Origin: Chaunax sp. Z400
Lineage: Eukaryota > Chordata > Actinopteri > Lophiiformes > Chaunacidae
Assembly: GCA_037577475.1 (NCBI GenBank)
Contig: JBAGJB010000147.1
Location: 186,043-250,042, forward strand
Length of the DNA: 64,000 bases
Reading direction: 5' to 3'
In this document: one piece after another, positions 37,326-50,400 of the stretch
Position numbering within the stretch: position 1 is the stretch's first letter
Layout of the letters: each line of letters starts with the position of its first letter
Made by a program: the position numbers and the translations under genes
The notes under the pieces: generated by a model
Databases searched by the model: none
What the model was told of the DNA's origin: nothing
Seen by the model: the letters and a program-made list of their open reading frames with translations, nothing else

Positions 37326-37764
37326 CTGAGGGGCAGGGCCAGCACTTGGTGACGGTCAATGTGACTCAGGCCATTAGTTTAAGAAGGTGACGATTCAGAC
37401 AATGAGGTGACTCATGTTTATGATGCTGTTCGGAGCATGCATGTGTGAGTGAGAGGGGTTGTTATGACATTAAATCATTTACAAATTAAAATCCAAAACC
37501 AAAACAAGCAACTCCTGACATTTTTCTAGGGTTTTATTATATATTAAAAAAATAGATTATGCAATGATTAGGAATCTGTACAGATTAGATTTAGAGTTCC
37601 ATTCTGGGGAATCATCTTCTTTTCTCATTCCACTTAACACTGAACCGATTGACCAGGAAGCCATGAGTTTTCACGGGTTGGAGCCCCATTTCTCGCTGTC
37701 GATGAGTGCCATTACCTCGGCCTCATTGGGTGTGCGTCTGCCACAGTGATCTGTAATAGACCTG

Positions 37765-37910
37765 TCAATTCATATCAGTTTTATTGATATAGCACCAAAT
37801 CACAACACCAGTTATCTCAATAATAACAACAACAATAATAATAATGACAACACCAATAATAATAATAATATCAATAATAATAATAATGATAATAAGTTGG
37901 AGAGACTGAG
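37765..37910. repeat. interspersed repeat tail with ATT/AAT microsatellite
   Basis: TTATTGATATAGCACCAAAT and CACCAGTTATCTCAA match a phrase repeated widely in fish genomes. It runs into an imperfect AAT microsatellite at about 37818-37890. Confidence 0.6.
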
Positions 37911-37937
37911 TGAGTCTAACAGGCAGAGAATTATTAT

Positions 37938-38166
37938 GGGGCGGCTGTGGCTCAGGGGGTAGAGCGGTCGTTCACAGAACAAAAGGTCGGTGGTTCGATC
38001 CTCAGCCCCTGCAAGTCCACAAGTTGAAGTATCCTTGAGCAAGATACTGAACCCCAATTTGCTCCCCGGGCGCCGCGTGTAGTGGCAGCCCACTGCTCCT
38101 CAGGGATGGGTCAAATGCAGAGAAAGAATTTCCCCATGTGGGACTAATAAAGGTATTATTATTATT
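37938..38166 (+). repeat. tRNA-derived SINE, copy 3, different tail
   Basis: The head is the same as in the copies at 1.6 and 34.9 kb (GTGGCTCAGGGGGTAGAG, GGTTCGATCC, AAGATACTGAACCCC). The 3' part differs: it ends with CCCCATGTGGGACTAATAAA and an ATT microsatellite, not with AAGTACAGTCCATTT. A similar end lies near 40160 (CCCCACTGTGGGACTAATAA). Confidence 0.88.
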
Positions 38167-38250
38167 ACAGAGATATGCTCCAGTAGATACTCTATTATGC
38201 CTTCTACAATCTCCAGGATATTGTGTCTGAAAGACCAAAGAGATACCTAC

Positions 38251-38748
38251 CAACAATATGTTTGATGCGCTGTTCCACTTGCAGGCGCCTCCACTTGGAA
38301 TAAAATTTCCGGCCTTTTCTGTAACCATGTCCATGTCTCCTTGGGAAGGGGCTGTGGCGTTTAGAGTAACTGGGAAGTCCTCCAGAAAACTTTCCCAATC
38401 ATCTGGAGCTGACCTTTTTACTGCTCGGCAACAACAGGAAGAAAACAAACATTTGTGGTGAGGTCACTTTTCAGCCATGTTTGAAGCACCAATGGCAGCT
38501 CTAAAAATGATGGTTTTCTGACAGCCACCACTTAAATAAAGTTTTTATGACACATCAAATCTGGAAAGAATTGCATTATGTTTTTGAATGCAACGAAGAG
38601 CACAATTTCCCTGGGTCCACCTGGAAAGTTCATTTGTAAGGCAACTGGCTTTACATTAAAGTTTTTACCAGAGCGGTTCATCCGCCTCCCAAAGGTGTCC
38701 TTGTCTGGATGACACTCGCAGGGGAAGGTTTGTGCATCAATGCACCAC
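38251..38748 (-). other. two exon-like open segments, unrecognised
   Basis: Segment 38748-38669 has a good acceptor (CTTCTTCAG) and a donor (GTAAAA). It reads WCIDAQTFPCECHPD, then KDTFGRRMNRS, with four cysteine/histidine positions. Segment 38420-38251 has acceptor GAGCAG and donor GTAGGT and reads KRSAPDDWESFLEDFP, then VTLNATAPSQGDMDMV. The two join in phase. I do not recognise the product. They lie upstream of the first recognised piwil1 exon on the same strand, so an alternative 5' exon, a separate small gene or a transposon fragment are all possible. A further short acidic open segment with splice-like borders lies at 39198-39142, but its phase does not fit. Confidence 0.3.
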
Positions 38749-39368
38749 CTGAAGAAGAGCAGGTCTGGACCAACTCTTTACAGAGACCCAACAATCTGCC
38801 ATGAGCAAGAACATGGAGACAGTGGAGAGGAAAAAATCAATTTTAACAGGCAGAAACCTCGAGCAGATACAAGACTCAAGGTGGGCGGTCCTCAGCTTTG
38901 ATCGCCCGAGGAGAGAGATGGGGCAGATAGATGGGGAGAGAGAGAGAGTGAGGGAAAGAGGGAGTGAGGACAGTGACACAGACGTGCAACCACAATAACA
39001 ATAACATCTATCATAATAGAAAGATTACAATTTGTAGTATTTATAATAACTACTACAACAACAACACTGATAATATTAATAATTAATTAATTTGTCAAAC
39101 TCAAACATGGATGCACTAAGAATGATGAAGGAAACTCTCACCTGTGCTCCTTCCTCCTCCTTTTCTCCTGAATCCTCTGAACCCTCTGGAGAGTTAAGCT
39201 GTGTTAGAAATAAAAAATACCTTGTTTATAATTCAGTTTTCTCACTGATATTTTTGTACCATTGTAATAGCAAAATGTCACATAAAGGCTGGTACAAAAT
39301 GAAATTGAAGCAGCCTGAAAAACAGCAGCCTGTCAGAGAGTCTGTAATCCATGCCACGAGGTCCAAGC

Positions 39369-39623
39369 TCACTTTGAGCTTCTCGGCCAGCCAGAGTGGC
39401 TGGACGGTGTGGAAAGCAGTGCAGAAGTCAAAGAACAGGTCCTTGCCCTACTTTGTGGCTTCTCCAGGTGTGTGTAAGCTCTGTGAATCAGGTAGATGAT
39501 GCTATCCTCCACGCCGATGTCACCCTGGTAGGCAAACTGCAGCATATCAAAGCGGTTTGCCCCCAGGGGTGAAATTGGCAGGAAGGAAGAGTGTGTGCTG
39601 ATCACTGTTGACAAAGGGGACAC
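39369..39623 (-). mobile_element. LINE reverse-transcriptase scrap
   Basis: The minus-strand reading includes FDMLQFAYQGDIGVEDSIIY and LIHRAYTHLEK, a pattern typical of the reverse transcriptase of fish non-LTR retrotransposons. The following part is frameshifted. Only about 80 residues are recognisable. Confidence 0.7.
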
Positions 39624-39799
39624 CGGAAAAAGGCTAATACCCTCAACTCCAAAACTCCTATAAACTGTGACAATTCTACCTCAAAATAATCCTTGTCTGT
39701 TCTTACACACACAAAACGGTTGCAAACACTGATTGGCTACTCCTTTTTACTAGTCCATGTGACCTCCCTGCTTTTGTAAGTGAGTGGACTTTAAAAGAA

Positions 39800-40210
39800 C
39801 TTTAGCCTCATGCTTTGTATGAAAGGTGCTATACAAATAAAGTTTATAATAATAATACAGTCATTTCTGTTATTATTCTATGTAGGGAGACCGGGGATGG
39901 TTGTGATATTTTTTTCTGCTTTTAAATGGTGGACATGCTATCTCTGCAACTACACTCAGCATCTGGTCCGGACCACAGCACCCCTATAGTGTTAATGACC
40001 AGTGGTCCGTGGACAGAGCACTGGATTGGCTACAATCCTTGCTGCATTAACATGTAGACACATCATTTCTTGTCATTTATTGTATTGTATTTAAAAAAAA
40101 AAATTATTTCCCCTCCTCCTGCTGTGTTTTTTGTACACTGTGCTGCTGCAATACTGTAAATTTCCCCACTGTGGGACTAATAAAGGGATATCTTATCTTA
40201 TCTTCTCTTC
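39800..40210. repeat. SINE/LINE tails
   Basis: GTGCTATACAAATAAAG with an ATA-rich end at about 39827-39860 fits an L2-like tail. CCCCACTGTGGGACTAATAA followed by TATCTTATCTT at about 40160-40205 fits the tail of SINE copy 3. Between them no gene is visible. Confidence 0.6.
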
Positions 40211-41247
40211 TCTCATTCTGTTACCTCCAGTCTCTAAACATTAAACAAACATTTTCCACAATCCATTTCAGGACCAAAGTTACAATTACTGGTGTATCTT
40301 TTTAACATTTCCTAAATGATTTAATCTTTTAGTGATAAATCATCTTAATCATCTAACTTCAGTTTCATCTAAATTACCACATGAAATATGAAAATGTTAT
40401 TCTTTTAAACACGTTTTTAACTCATCTTTTTAAACTACCACGTGAACTAGGCTTTCATAGAGATAACAAACATTTAATCTGCACACATCTTTAAATCAAT
40501 GTTAAAGGCGACCAGTCAACGCTATGGCGGAGTGATACGGTATCAGGCAGCTAGCTTAAACACTCACGGAGTTAGCCAGAAACTTTCAAACACAAAATAT
40601 ATGTCTTACTTTCACACAAAAACAACAACAACATGAAATGAACAGTTCCTGCCGTGCTTATCATTTCGTAGTGCTTCGTGGACAGTAATTAATTACCTTC
40701 AACAGGGAATAGTAGCAGATGAAAGGACGACAACACGCAGCTCTTTCCTTCACTCATCTATGGACGCAACATGGACTACGTGGAACGCACACTATTGGAG
40801 GGCACGGGTTCATAATCTGTACGCACAGATTTACAGATGGATTTTGTTTTTTCTCAACTGACTTACTCTGTATTGAGTGAAGAAGAGAAGCCTGATCTCA
40901 CTACCTGAGCCCTAAGGCACTACTAACAGATCCACGAGCAATTAACCCTTCACTGTCAACGATCTGCATTACTGATCTGCATTCCTCTTTACATGTCTTA
41001 CTGGCTGCAGTCTCGATAGTATCATCATACATCTGAAACCAATTAGAAACTAAATGTGCTGACGCTTGAGTATCACAAGGACAATAATTACATTATAGTA
41101 CTTTTGACTGAAAATGAAATAATATTTATATCCGTCAATCCTACGTAATGAACATCACGTGATCAGAGGGGTGTGGCACTATGCTTCCTCAGCGCACACC
41201 AATTCTCAACAGACGCCATTTTCACGGATTTCCGACGACATCCTCCA
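40211..41247. promoter_or_regulatory. intergenic between piwil1 side and acsl3
   Basis: piwil1 (minus) and acsl3 (plus) point away from each other. acsl3 exon 1 ends at 41248. The piwil1 transcription start is not fixed, but the piwil1-side 5' end probably lies between 37.4 and 40.9 kb. The stretch is likely promoter sequence for one or both genes; no core promoter motif was identified. Confidence 0.35.
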
Positions 41248-41248
41248 G
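41190..41248 (+). other. acsl3: acsl3 noncoding first exon (5' UTR)
   Basis: A segment ending CATCCTCCAG is followed by GTAAGAGC, a strong donor, about 3 kb upstream of the coding start. It has no useful ATG frame. Its start is a guess; its end is set by the donor. It is assigned to acsl3 by position and strand. Confidence 0.4.
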
Positions 41249-42312
41249 GTAAGAGCTTCGAGTTCAGCTTTGCAGATGCATCTGTGAAACTAAAAACAAA
41301 GGATTAGCAAGAAATTACTTGATATTTGGAAAGAAATTGACTTCGGATCGGTGGAACAGAAATCCCTGCGGTCGTCGGAGCTGGACGTGGTTCAACACCG
41401 GTTCCTGAGCACAAGGAGTATAAGACATATCGCCTTTGATATGCTATTGATTTGTGTACAATACGAGCTGTGTGCTGCCCGTGAATTCATAAGTGCACTT
41501 TGAATGAATGAACTGATTTACATTATCGCTATATCAGTAGTGGGCCAGTAGCAACTGCAATGCCAAATTGCTAAATGCTAGTTTGCTAGCCTCTAGCGCA
41601 TCTTTGAGCTGTCTGCTAGCTCATCTTGATGCTTGATGCTCCGCTAGTCTGACACCTACCCTATTAAGTACAAAAGGTCCTGATATTATCAGGCACAAAT
41701 GAAAACAAACTGGTTTTGCAGTCACGCTTTGATAGCGTCACACACGATATGTGAAATTGTAAACAGATGATCAAAACAATAAGGTGTTTTGATCTGTCTA
41801 ACCTTGATAATGATTGTCTAAAACACGGATACAAACAGAAGAATGACACAGGGACGATGTGAAAACAGTCAAATATATGACATTTAAAGCAATACCAAAA
41901 ACTAAATGAAGAGATGGCGCTTTGTTTGATTCAGTAATGTGACATTAACTGATAATATGGATAAAGTACTGGAAATGATCAGATTAAAACCATGTGTGTG
42001 AAGGAGCTTAAAGAAACGTTGTAATTTAGCATCATCCTGCTTGTCCTGATGCTCACTTAGATACTGGAACTGTGGATGTTAGGCATTAAATGAAAGCTAG
42101 GTAAATTCTTTATGGATAGTTGGGCTGAAAGCTGTATTACTCATTAAAATATTGTTTTCATCTGGTGTTTATCTATGTGTCAAGTATGTTTGCTGAAATA
42201 TCTGCCCTTGAGTTATCCAGATAACAATGTATGTATTTGCATTTTGGAACATGTAGAACTGATTGCTGAAAGTCCAATTTTCGCTGTTGTTGAACATTAT
42301 GTACTTCAGATG

Positions 42313-43347
42313 CAGAGGTGGGTAGTAACGAGTTACATTTACTCCGTTCCATTTACTTGAGTAACTTTTTGAAAAAAATGTACTTCTAAGAGTAGTTTTA
42401 CTGCACCGTACTTTCTACTTTTACTTTAGTAGATTTGTGAAGAAGAAACGCTACTCTTACTCCGCTACATTGGGCTACACTTGACTCGTTCCTTTTTTTT
42501 TACCATTCATTCTACACATTAGATATGCTTTATTTTTGCCAGAGAGATGCCGCCACACGACTGTGTTTCACCAATCAGACGTAGCCATGCAGTCACATGA
42601 CCAAACTGTGGCAGCATAGCGGCACAAACTCCTCACACGTAGCAGACAGGGAATGAAAAAACACATGAAAAATGGCAGAGGAAACTGTCTCCAATGCTAA
42701 AACTGCAGAGGATGAACACCCCTGGCCTCATATACAAAGCATGTTTCACTTACACACAGTGCAAAAGAACAGCTATATAATGCAGTGTCTTCTGTGTCTG
42801 CCAAAACAAACCCACATTTCAGCATACAAAAAGTTAGCGTCTAACCTGAGGAAACATGTCGCGGTTAATTCCTTTTTTGCTGTGGTTAGGTGGACGTTAT
42901 TCTTGTTAGGTTACAGAATCCCAGTCTTAAAAAGGAGTCTTTCATATAGACCCTTTTAGTGTTTGTTAACATTTCGTTAAATGGTGCCATAAGCTAAGCA
43001 GACCACAATACATTTTCTATGGAGGAATGAATTAGCGTTAGCTACCAACTATCGCAAATTATGAATGGTCAAGATGTTTCTGGTAACATTTTTTATTTTA
43101 TTATTTGGAAATAGCAGAATTTGCACATTATTTTATATTTTTGTCTGTGATCACATCATTTCTAAAAAATAAATCAGACATTACGGTCAAACAGTTACTC
43201 AGTACTTGAGTAGTCTTTTCACCAAATACTTTTTTACTCTTGAGTGATTTTTTGGATGACTACTTTTTACTTCTACTTGAGTAATATTATTTTGAAGTAA
43301 CGCTACTCTTACTTGAGTACAATTTTTGGCGACTCTACCCACCTCTG
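42313..43347 (+). mobile_element. internally deleted hAT transposon
   Basis: Terminal inverted repeats CAGAGGTGGGTAG and CTACCCACCTCTG bound the element. Flanking octamers TTCAGATG (42305-42312) and TTAGGATG (43348-43355) agree at six of eight positions, as expected of an aged hAT target duplication. The subterminal parts are rich in TACTTGAGTA and ACTCTTACT. The inner open frame 42672-42959 encodes a BED-type zinc finger start (IMQCLLCLPKQTHISAYKKL, then NLRKHV), typical of hAT transposase N-termini. The rest of the transposase is gone. It sits in the first acsl3 intron. Confidence 0.85.
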
Positions 43348-43639
43348 TTAGGATGTCAAAGTTTTAGCCATCTTTGTGTGTTTTTAGATGACATCCTAAC
43401 TATATTCATTCAAACTGAGCTTTTCGTTGTTTGGAAATTGTCACATTGTTGTTAAAATTGCAAATAGGAGTGGGTGTGCCTGCTATATTAGTAAAGTACA
43501 CAATTGCGGCACCTGTGACACTGAAACTGAGTGACTTTTTTTATCCCCATGTATGCTGGTTACGCCATCCATTATGAGCCGACCCACTGTAATGTCTTAA
43601 AAATTAGGCCTGGGACAGTATGGCCTAATTTAGATGTCT

Positions 43640-43800
43640 GTGTGAGCTCTCTCCTGGTGTTCTGGCTTCCTCCCACAGTTCTAAAACATGAAAATATAGG
43701 TGAATTGGTGACTGTAAAGTAGCACGTGGGTGTGAATGTGAGCATAAGAGGATGTGAATCCTGCAAAGGATAAGCGATTATGAAAAAATGGATGGACAAC
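43640..43800 (+). repeat. common fish interspersed repeat fragment
   Basis: TCTGGCTTCCTCCCACAGTT, AATTGGTGACTGTAAAG, GTGGGTGTGAATGTGAGC and GGATAAGCG with GGATGGA are the landmarks of a repeat found in many fish genomes. The central part is deleted. Confidence 0.65.
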
Positions 43801-44413
43801 GTGTTTACTTCCTGATTCGATACCGTCAAAGATAGATAGATAGAGATTTTGGAGGCTTTATTTACATGCTTTGCCCCAGTATACTGTGTGTCAAACCATT
43901 CACTAGTGTCCTTAAACGTAAAACATTGAAACATAACCGGCAGATGAGATAAATCATCTGCAGCCTTTTTATTTTGAAAACTTAACTGCGTCAATTAATC
44001 AATTATTTTGAAATGTCCTGCTCTTTGAGAATTACAGATGAGAGGGAGGCAGAGACAGTGATCTGCTCTGTTATTAATGTGACATCTCCAGCAGTAATGG
44101 TGCTGAATGAGAACCAGCATAGTAATAGACAGAGAGGGTCTACTGGAAAGCAAGGATTTGTTTACCAGGAAACAGTAGCTCATATTTGCAGCCTCTCGAC
44201 AATTCCAAATGTACTGATAAGTCTTTATTCCGGGCTACACTTCTAAAATGTCATGTTTCGTCTCTATTGCAGGTCTGGTCGGCTCGCTGCACAAAGGAAA
44301 CACTGCCTGCAACCTTCAGCCTCGAGTCAAAATCACTCAGGAGCAGTAGCAAGTGCAGCGTGTCATTGCGCTTCTGGTTTGATTCATTTCCAGCAGCGAC
44401 TTCATCCTCAAAG

Positions 44414-47400
44414 ATGAAGTTGAAGGAAGATATCAACCCCCTGCTGCTGCAGGTCTTCCGCTCCGTGGTCTGGGTCTACTCCGTCATCACCTTCATACCT
44501 CGGTACTTGATCTCCGGAGCTGACGGTAACTTGGAACGGGCTCGTAGGATCAAGGCACGCTCGGTCAGTGGACACCCAGCAGGGCCTTACAGGGCCATCG
44601 AAAACCAAGACAAGCTGGTGGTGTGGCTGCACCCTGGGTTGGACACCTTGGACAAGATGTTTGAATACGCTGTGGGGAGGTTTTCGCAGAGAGACTGCCT
44701 TGGCACTAGGGAGGTGCTCAGTGAAGAGGATGAGCTCCAGCCCAATGGCAAGGTTTTCAAAAAGGTAAGAGACTCTTAACTATTAACTCTTGCACACTCA
44801 GTTATTATTTGCTCAGCCTTAGTCAGTTGTCAAGACAAGGAAGGATATAGTACTGCTCATCTTATTTAGGCTTTAAACTGTATGAGTAATGAGGAGAATC
44901 TTTGGATTTACATTAATTTATCTAATGATGGTGAGACTGATGTCTAGCAGAGCAGGAGTGTGCGTTGCACGACAACAACGTACCTCTTTCAGATTCAGCA
45001 GTGTCAGTAATTCACATTATGCTTTTTATATTCTAACACAGAACAGTGTTCATGTTAATTCCTCTGTGTTCCTACAGACATTAATGCATTCTGTTGACAT
45101 TCATTATTTCTTTCCAATATATATTTATTGTGGTCACATTAAAGCAATCAAGCCACAAAAACAACAATGAAAACAGAAGGAAAAGCAACAGAAACAATCT
45201 AGAAACAAAATGAAACGGAACATCTTGGCTCATAGACACACATTTACAAGAACAGAATTGATATGATATACAAATAAAAGAAACAAATAGCTCTGAGGCA
45301 GGTTTCACTCAGATCTATAGTACACAAACCCTCTTGCAAGAATGGCAGAGATATCTAAGCCACTCTATGACATAAAAGGCTCCTATATTTTGTGAAATAC
45401 ATTCTCTTTGCCATGTAACATTAACGTCGAATAAATGACACATTCGAGTATGATCTCATGCCAAAGTGTTTTAGACGGGACTTTTTCTGTGATCCAGTTC
45501 AGAAGAATGCATTTTCTTGCACAGAATGTGAGCATTTTGTCCAGTTTCCCTTTATATTTATCAGAATGGAGGCATTTGATATCCCAAGTAGCATGCACAA
45601 TGCATCACACTCTGTAGTAAATGATAGAATCTTATCAATTTCCCGCCTTATAACATACCAGAATTCCTGTATTTTCCTGCAAGACCACAGGCACTGGTTG
45701 AGACTGGTTGAGTTTTTTTCTCTTCTATTTTGCACTATTTTGGGACGTAGTGGAGAAGAATCAAGATTGAATTTATGGTGTTGGGAGGGGGATAGATGGA
45801 CCCTATGTAGAAGCTTGAGTTGAATTGCTTTCAGGTATCATCCCAATCATCATTTCTGATCTACATTAAGTTCTCTTCCCCGTATTTCCTTACATTTATT
45901 ATTGACTAAAACTATTCTTGTAAAAATGCTCTGAAGATACCCAGCACTTTAGAGTCTTTGCAACCTGCATCACTGTCCATGTTGTTTGGCTTAGTGTGTG
46001 GAAAAATCCTGAATACTGCATGTGCGTGTTGTGTGTAGGTTATTCTAGGGAACTATAACTGGCTGTCGTACGAGGAAACCTACCGTGCAGCAAAGTGTTT
46101 CGGCAGCGGTCTGGCAGCTCTCGGCCAGAGGCCTCAGTGTCACATCGCCATCTTCTGTGAGACCGGAGCAGAGTGGATCATGGCAGCACAAGCTTGCTTC
46201 ATGTACAATTTCCCACGTGAGTGACACACAGACTAATGTGTGTTTGCATACAATGTGAGACCTACTGTCAAACTGAACTGGATTTGAATTTGGCAGTTGT
46301 GACCCTGTACTCCACCCTCGGCCCCACGGCCATCGCCCACGGCCTGAACGAGACCGAGGTCACGCACATCATCACAAGCAAGGACCTGCTTCAGAGCCGT
46401 CTCAAGGTACCTGCCTGAGCCATCTGTCTCCTTTTCATGTCAGTAGGTGTGTTTGCATAATTACTCCTTCTCCTCACTCACATTTCTCTCTGCCTCCTCA
46501 ATCCAACTCCACATCCCAGGCCATACTGTGTGACGTGCCGAGGCTGCGGTATGTCATCGTAGTGGACAGCAAACCTGCAAGCTGGCCAGACATCCCCAGA
46601 GGCATCATGGTCTACAGCATGGATGCTGTGAAGGAGATGGGTTCGAAGCCTGAAAATAGTGAGTATTTGTGCAACGTGATTAAAAAAGGTTTCTAATTTT
46701 GTCGGGGAAATGAAAGTTGTCAGGAAAGTTGTCAGGAAACAATTTCCTAAAACATATTAACAAAGAACACAGTAAGGAAACACAGTACACACTCTAGGTT
46801 TTTACTTGCAAGGGGAGACAGACACCAGCAAAGGAGCTCGGTGAACTTCCCCGCTGATGCTGTCCCTGCATTGCTGTTTTATTTAGGTGGGCTGGTCATC
46901 ACACATATAGGCATACATAGTTTCACGAGTCTTTAGCATGAGTCATTGAGTGATTTACACACCATAATCAAAGGAAAGTGATTTGCACATCATAATCAAA
47001 GGAAACAGGTTAAAAGAAACAGCGTCTTTCGCTTGTAGTAGATCAAGTGGACAGCAACAGATAGTACTCTCTGCCTGCAGTGGATTAACTAGACAGCTGT
47101 GCGGGGGTGTGATTTCTGCTTTCTATCTAGTGGGCATGCAGTTTCTGTGCAGCTACTCTCAAGGACGTCCCGCTCTACTACGTCTCATAATTAGAGATTG
47201 AAATATCAAACTATATTGAAAATCCTTATAATCACACAATATATGAAAAATGATAACTCACATCACACAATATATAAGAAATGATAACTCGCATCACACA
47301 ATATATAAGAAATGATAACTCGCATCACACAATATATAAGAAATGATAACTCACATTCAAAAATGATAACTTATATACAATTATCCTAACAACAGTGCGC

Positions 47401-50400
47401 CGATGGAGGCTTAACACAAAGCCGATACCGTGATGTGCCACGCAGGACGGGATCAGCAAGACATCAAATCAGACTCGCCAACAAATGGCGTCGGTCGACT
47501 TCTCAGCAAACAGAAACTCTGTTTGTTCCATCACTTGATCAGTGTTCATATGGGTCCTCTTACAGTTTTATAGAAAAAATGTGAATCTACATTTGAAAAT
47601 GAACTTTTCCAAAATAATTGCTTCCCAAAATTTCCTTCACACTCATAGAAAACGGGAATAACAGAATGGATTGCAATAATTGAAACCATGTGTGCATCAA
47701 GGTTCATTATGGGATCAGGCTAAAAAAAACAAGTCGCGCAGTATTTCGATCATTGACACATGTCCTTATCAGAGTGTGTATGTATTTGTATGTGGAGTAA
47801 GTAACAGAAGTACTTTTCATCAAACCTTCAGATAGCTCTCGAGCTTTTCTTTTTATTTTGGCTTCTCACATTTAAATACCAATGAGCTATCATTGTGACG
47901 AGTGGCACTGAATTCAACAACAACAATTTTGACATTTGAATAATCGTCATTTACCAAGAAGTTTCTGATTAAAGTTGGTGCTTTTATCTGTTTATTATCT
48001 TGGGAAATTAAATATCTTTGCTTTTTGGACAATTGCTCGAGCAAAAGAAACATCTCAGTCTTCTCTTTCTTCTTGTTTTATAAACTAAAAGGATTGCTTG
48101 ATAAGATAATCAAAAGATGAATGGATAATGGAATCAATAGTGTTTTAAATAGATGCAGCCCAGACCCTTTAATAGCATACAGTATGAAAAGCATTGTTAT
48201 TTATCGTGAGCAGACATCAGACATTATCATAAATTATTATTGCAACAAATACTGTTTATTGGTTTGTGATCCATTTCCTCTTTAACCATCACCCCTCTGC
48301 TCCTCTGGCTCTGCAGTCGCAGTGGACCGCAGACGGCCACAGCCCTCGGACCTCGCCGTCATCATGTACACCAGCGGCTCCACAGGGATCCCCAAGGGTG
48401 TCATGATCTCCCATGGCAACATGGTCGCTGGAATCACCGGCATGGCTGAGCGAATTCCTAACCTCAAGTGTGCAGATATCAGATCCACTGTCTGTCTGTC
48501 CGACACCATCTCTCCTCATTTGCACTCTCTTTGTGGAACACCTCACTAAATTGTCTTCTAATCTTCTGTTATTTCTGTGTCTGCAGTGAAACGGACACCT
48601 ACATTGGCTACCTGCCGTTAGCCCACGTTTTAGAGCTCAGCGCTGAACTGGTGTGCATCTCACATGGCTGTCGCATCGGCTACTCCTCGCCTCAGACTCT
48701 AACCGACCAGGTCAGTCTACAAAGGCAGGCACAGACACGCACATCTTGTGGCCAGCAGGTTTCGTTTCAGTCTGCAGGTGGCTGTCCGTCCACCTTTTAT
48801 GCTCATTTTCGATTTGTTCATACCAAAAGCTGGGCGTCAGTCTTGCTGGACCGGTGTTCGGACCTGACCTGGCACATCTAAGGACATCAGCTTTTTCTGT
48901 TGGTCGACTGTTTTTATGTCTGTAGCTAACATTATTGCACTGCCTGTCAGAGCAGCTTCTCTTACGCGACATTTCCACAAGTAAAATAAATATGGAATTG
49001 AATATGAAATTCCATCGTAAATCGTTGGTCCTCCTATGCAGTCGCACCAACATCTTTGGATGAGCCATGCTAGTCTGAAGGCACAGACTGCTAAAAAGGT
49101 GTTGCACATTTGACAAGAGTTGGACATGTAGCGTTACAACATAGAGAGGATGAAAAGTTTGGACCAGCTGACAGAAGAAGACAGCACAGAAAGAGGAGAA
49201 AGGAGATGGCTGAGACATGCAGCCAAGCAAAGGATTCTGCTAGATGTGAAGCCCTGGAAACCCTCCAAGGAAAGGATAAAAAGAAAAAGGATGCTTGGAT
49301 GATTTTTGGAGGGAGGAGGATACTTCATCAAATTAATGCATGAAACAAACAAATGCCATGAGTTTGTCCATCATCTCTACATCAGGTTTCACTGAAGTTT
49401 GGCCAGTGCTCCTTCAGTTATATCGTCTTCTTCCACCCTCTCCCTCTGCAATGATTTAATGGCACCTGATTGAAAATAATCACCACCAGCTGTTTATCTC
49501 GATGAACTAAATCCTAGTATTTGCATAAGAAAGTGGATTAAAATTGTATTAATTAGTACTTTTCTCTTGCCAATTTGCCAAAAAAGTGTTGGTATGATAT
49601 TAAAATGTCTAAAACCTCTGACAGAATCCCAGATGGTATGTGAGAGAGTGAATAAATGTAACGTGAATAAAAGTGAAACACGTGAGCTTTTTCTGCCTGG
49701 GTCACGTGAGATAGATTTTCATCGGCAAGGGTGGGTGAAGACAACAACTCCCATGATCCCACGGGACTTCACAACATCACCAGACTGTGACTTTTTAATT
49801 GTCTTTATTGGAGTATTTCTAGTGTTAGAAATGAAATAAGTGCGTTTAAGTCCTCTTTGTCCAGCTGAGATGGAACTGATGAATCACGCATTTCCTTTAT
49901 CCTTTTAAAACTGGTTCCCCTCCCTCAGCAAAACATTTGTAGGCTTTTGATAGTGTCCTTTAAAATGTCTTCCATTCAAGGTTCCTATGGTCACGTTTAA
50001 AACCCTGTTTTGCTTCATTTTCAGTCCGCCAAGATAAAAAAGGGCAGTAAGGGTGATACCAGTGTGCTGAAACCTACGCTAATGGCTGCTGTACCAGTAA
50101 GTCTTTGCATCACTGCACACATCCATAAGTCAGATTTATAGAATAACGTTATTTATCGTACTACAGCCAGACCTTCATATAAAGTCAATGAATAAGAGAC
50201 TGATAATGTCAGAGGTGTTGGCTGAGGGTTTTCTCTGCTGGTGTTTGTAGGAGATCATGGATCGAATTTACAAGAATGTCATGACCAAAGTGGAGGAGAT
50301 GAGTAAATTCCAGAGGACCCTTTTTGTGCTGGCTTACAACTACAAGATGGAGCAGATCTCCAAGGGCTACAGCACGCCTCTCTGTGACAGGTGAACACGC

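Noticed and set aside
38002..38448. 148-residue minus-strand frame as one gene
   Set aside because: The left part reads through SINE copy 3; only the right part has exon-like borders.
39092..39499. 135-residue plus-strand frame
   Set aside because: It overlaps the minus-strand LINE scrap and has no recognisable protein.
44186..44413. Longer acsl3 N-terminus from the upstream in-frame ATG
   Set aside because: The upstream part crosses the splice acceptor at 44271-44272; the ATG at 44414 matches the family start.
47231..47372. CRISPR array
   Set aside because: The repeats are contiguous without unique spacers, and the genome is that of a vertebrate.
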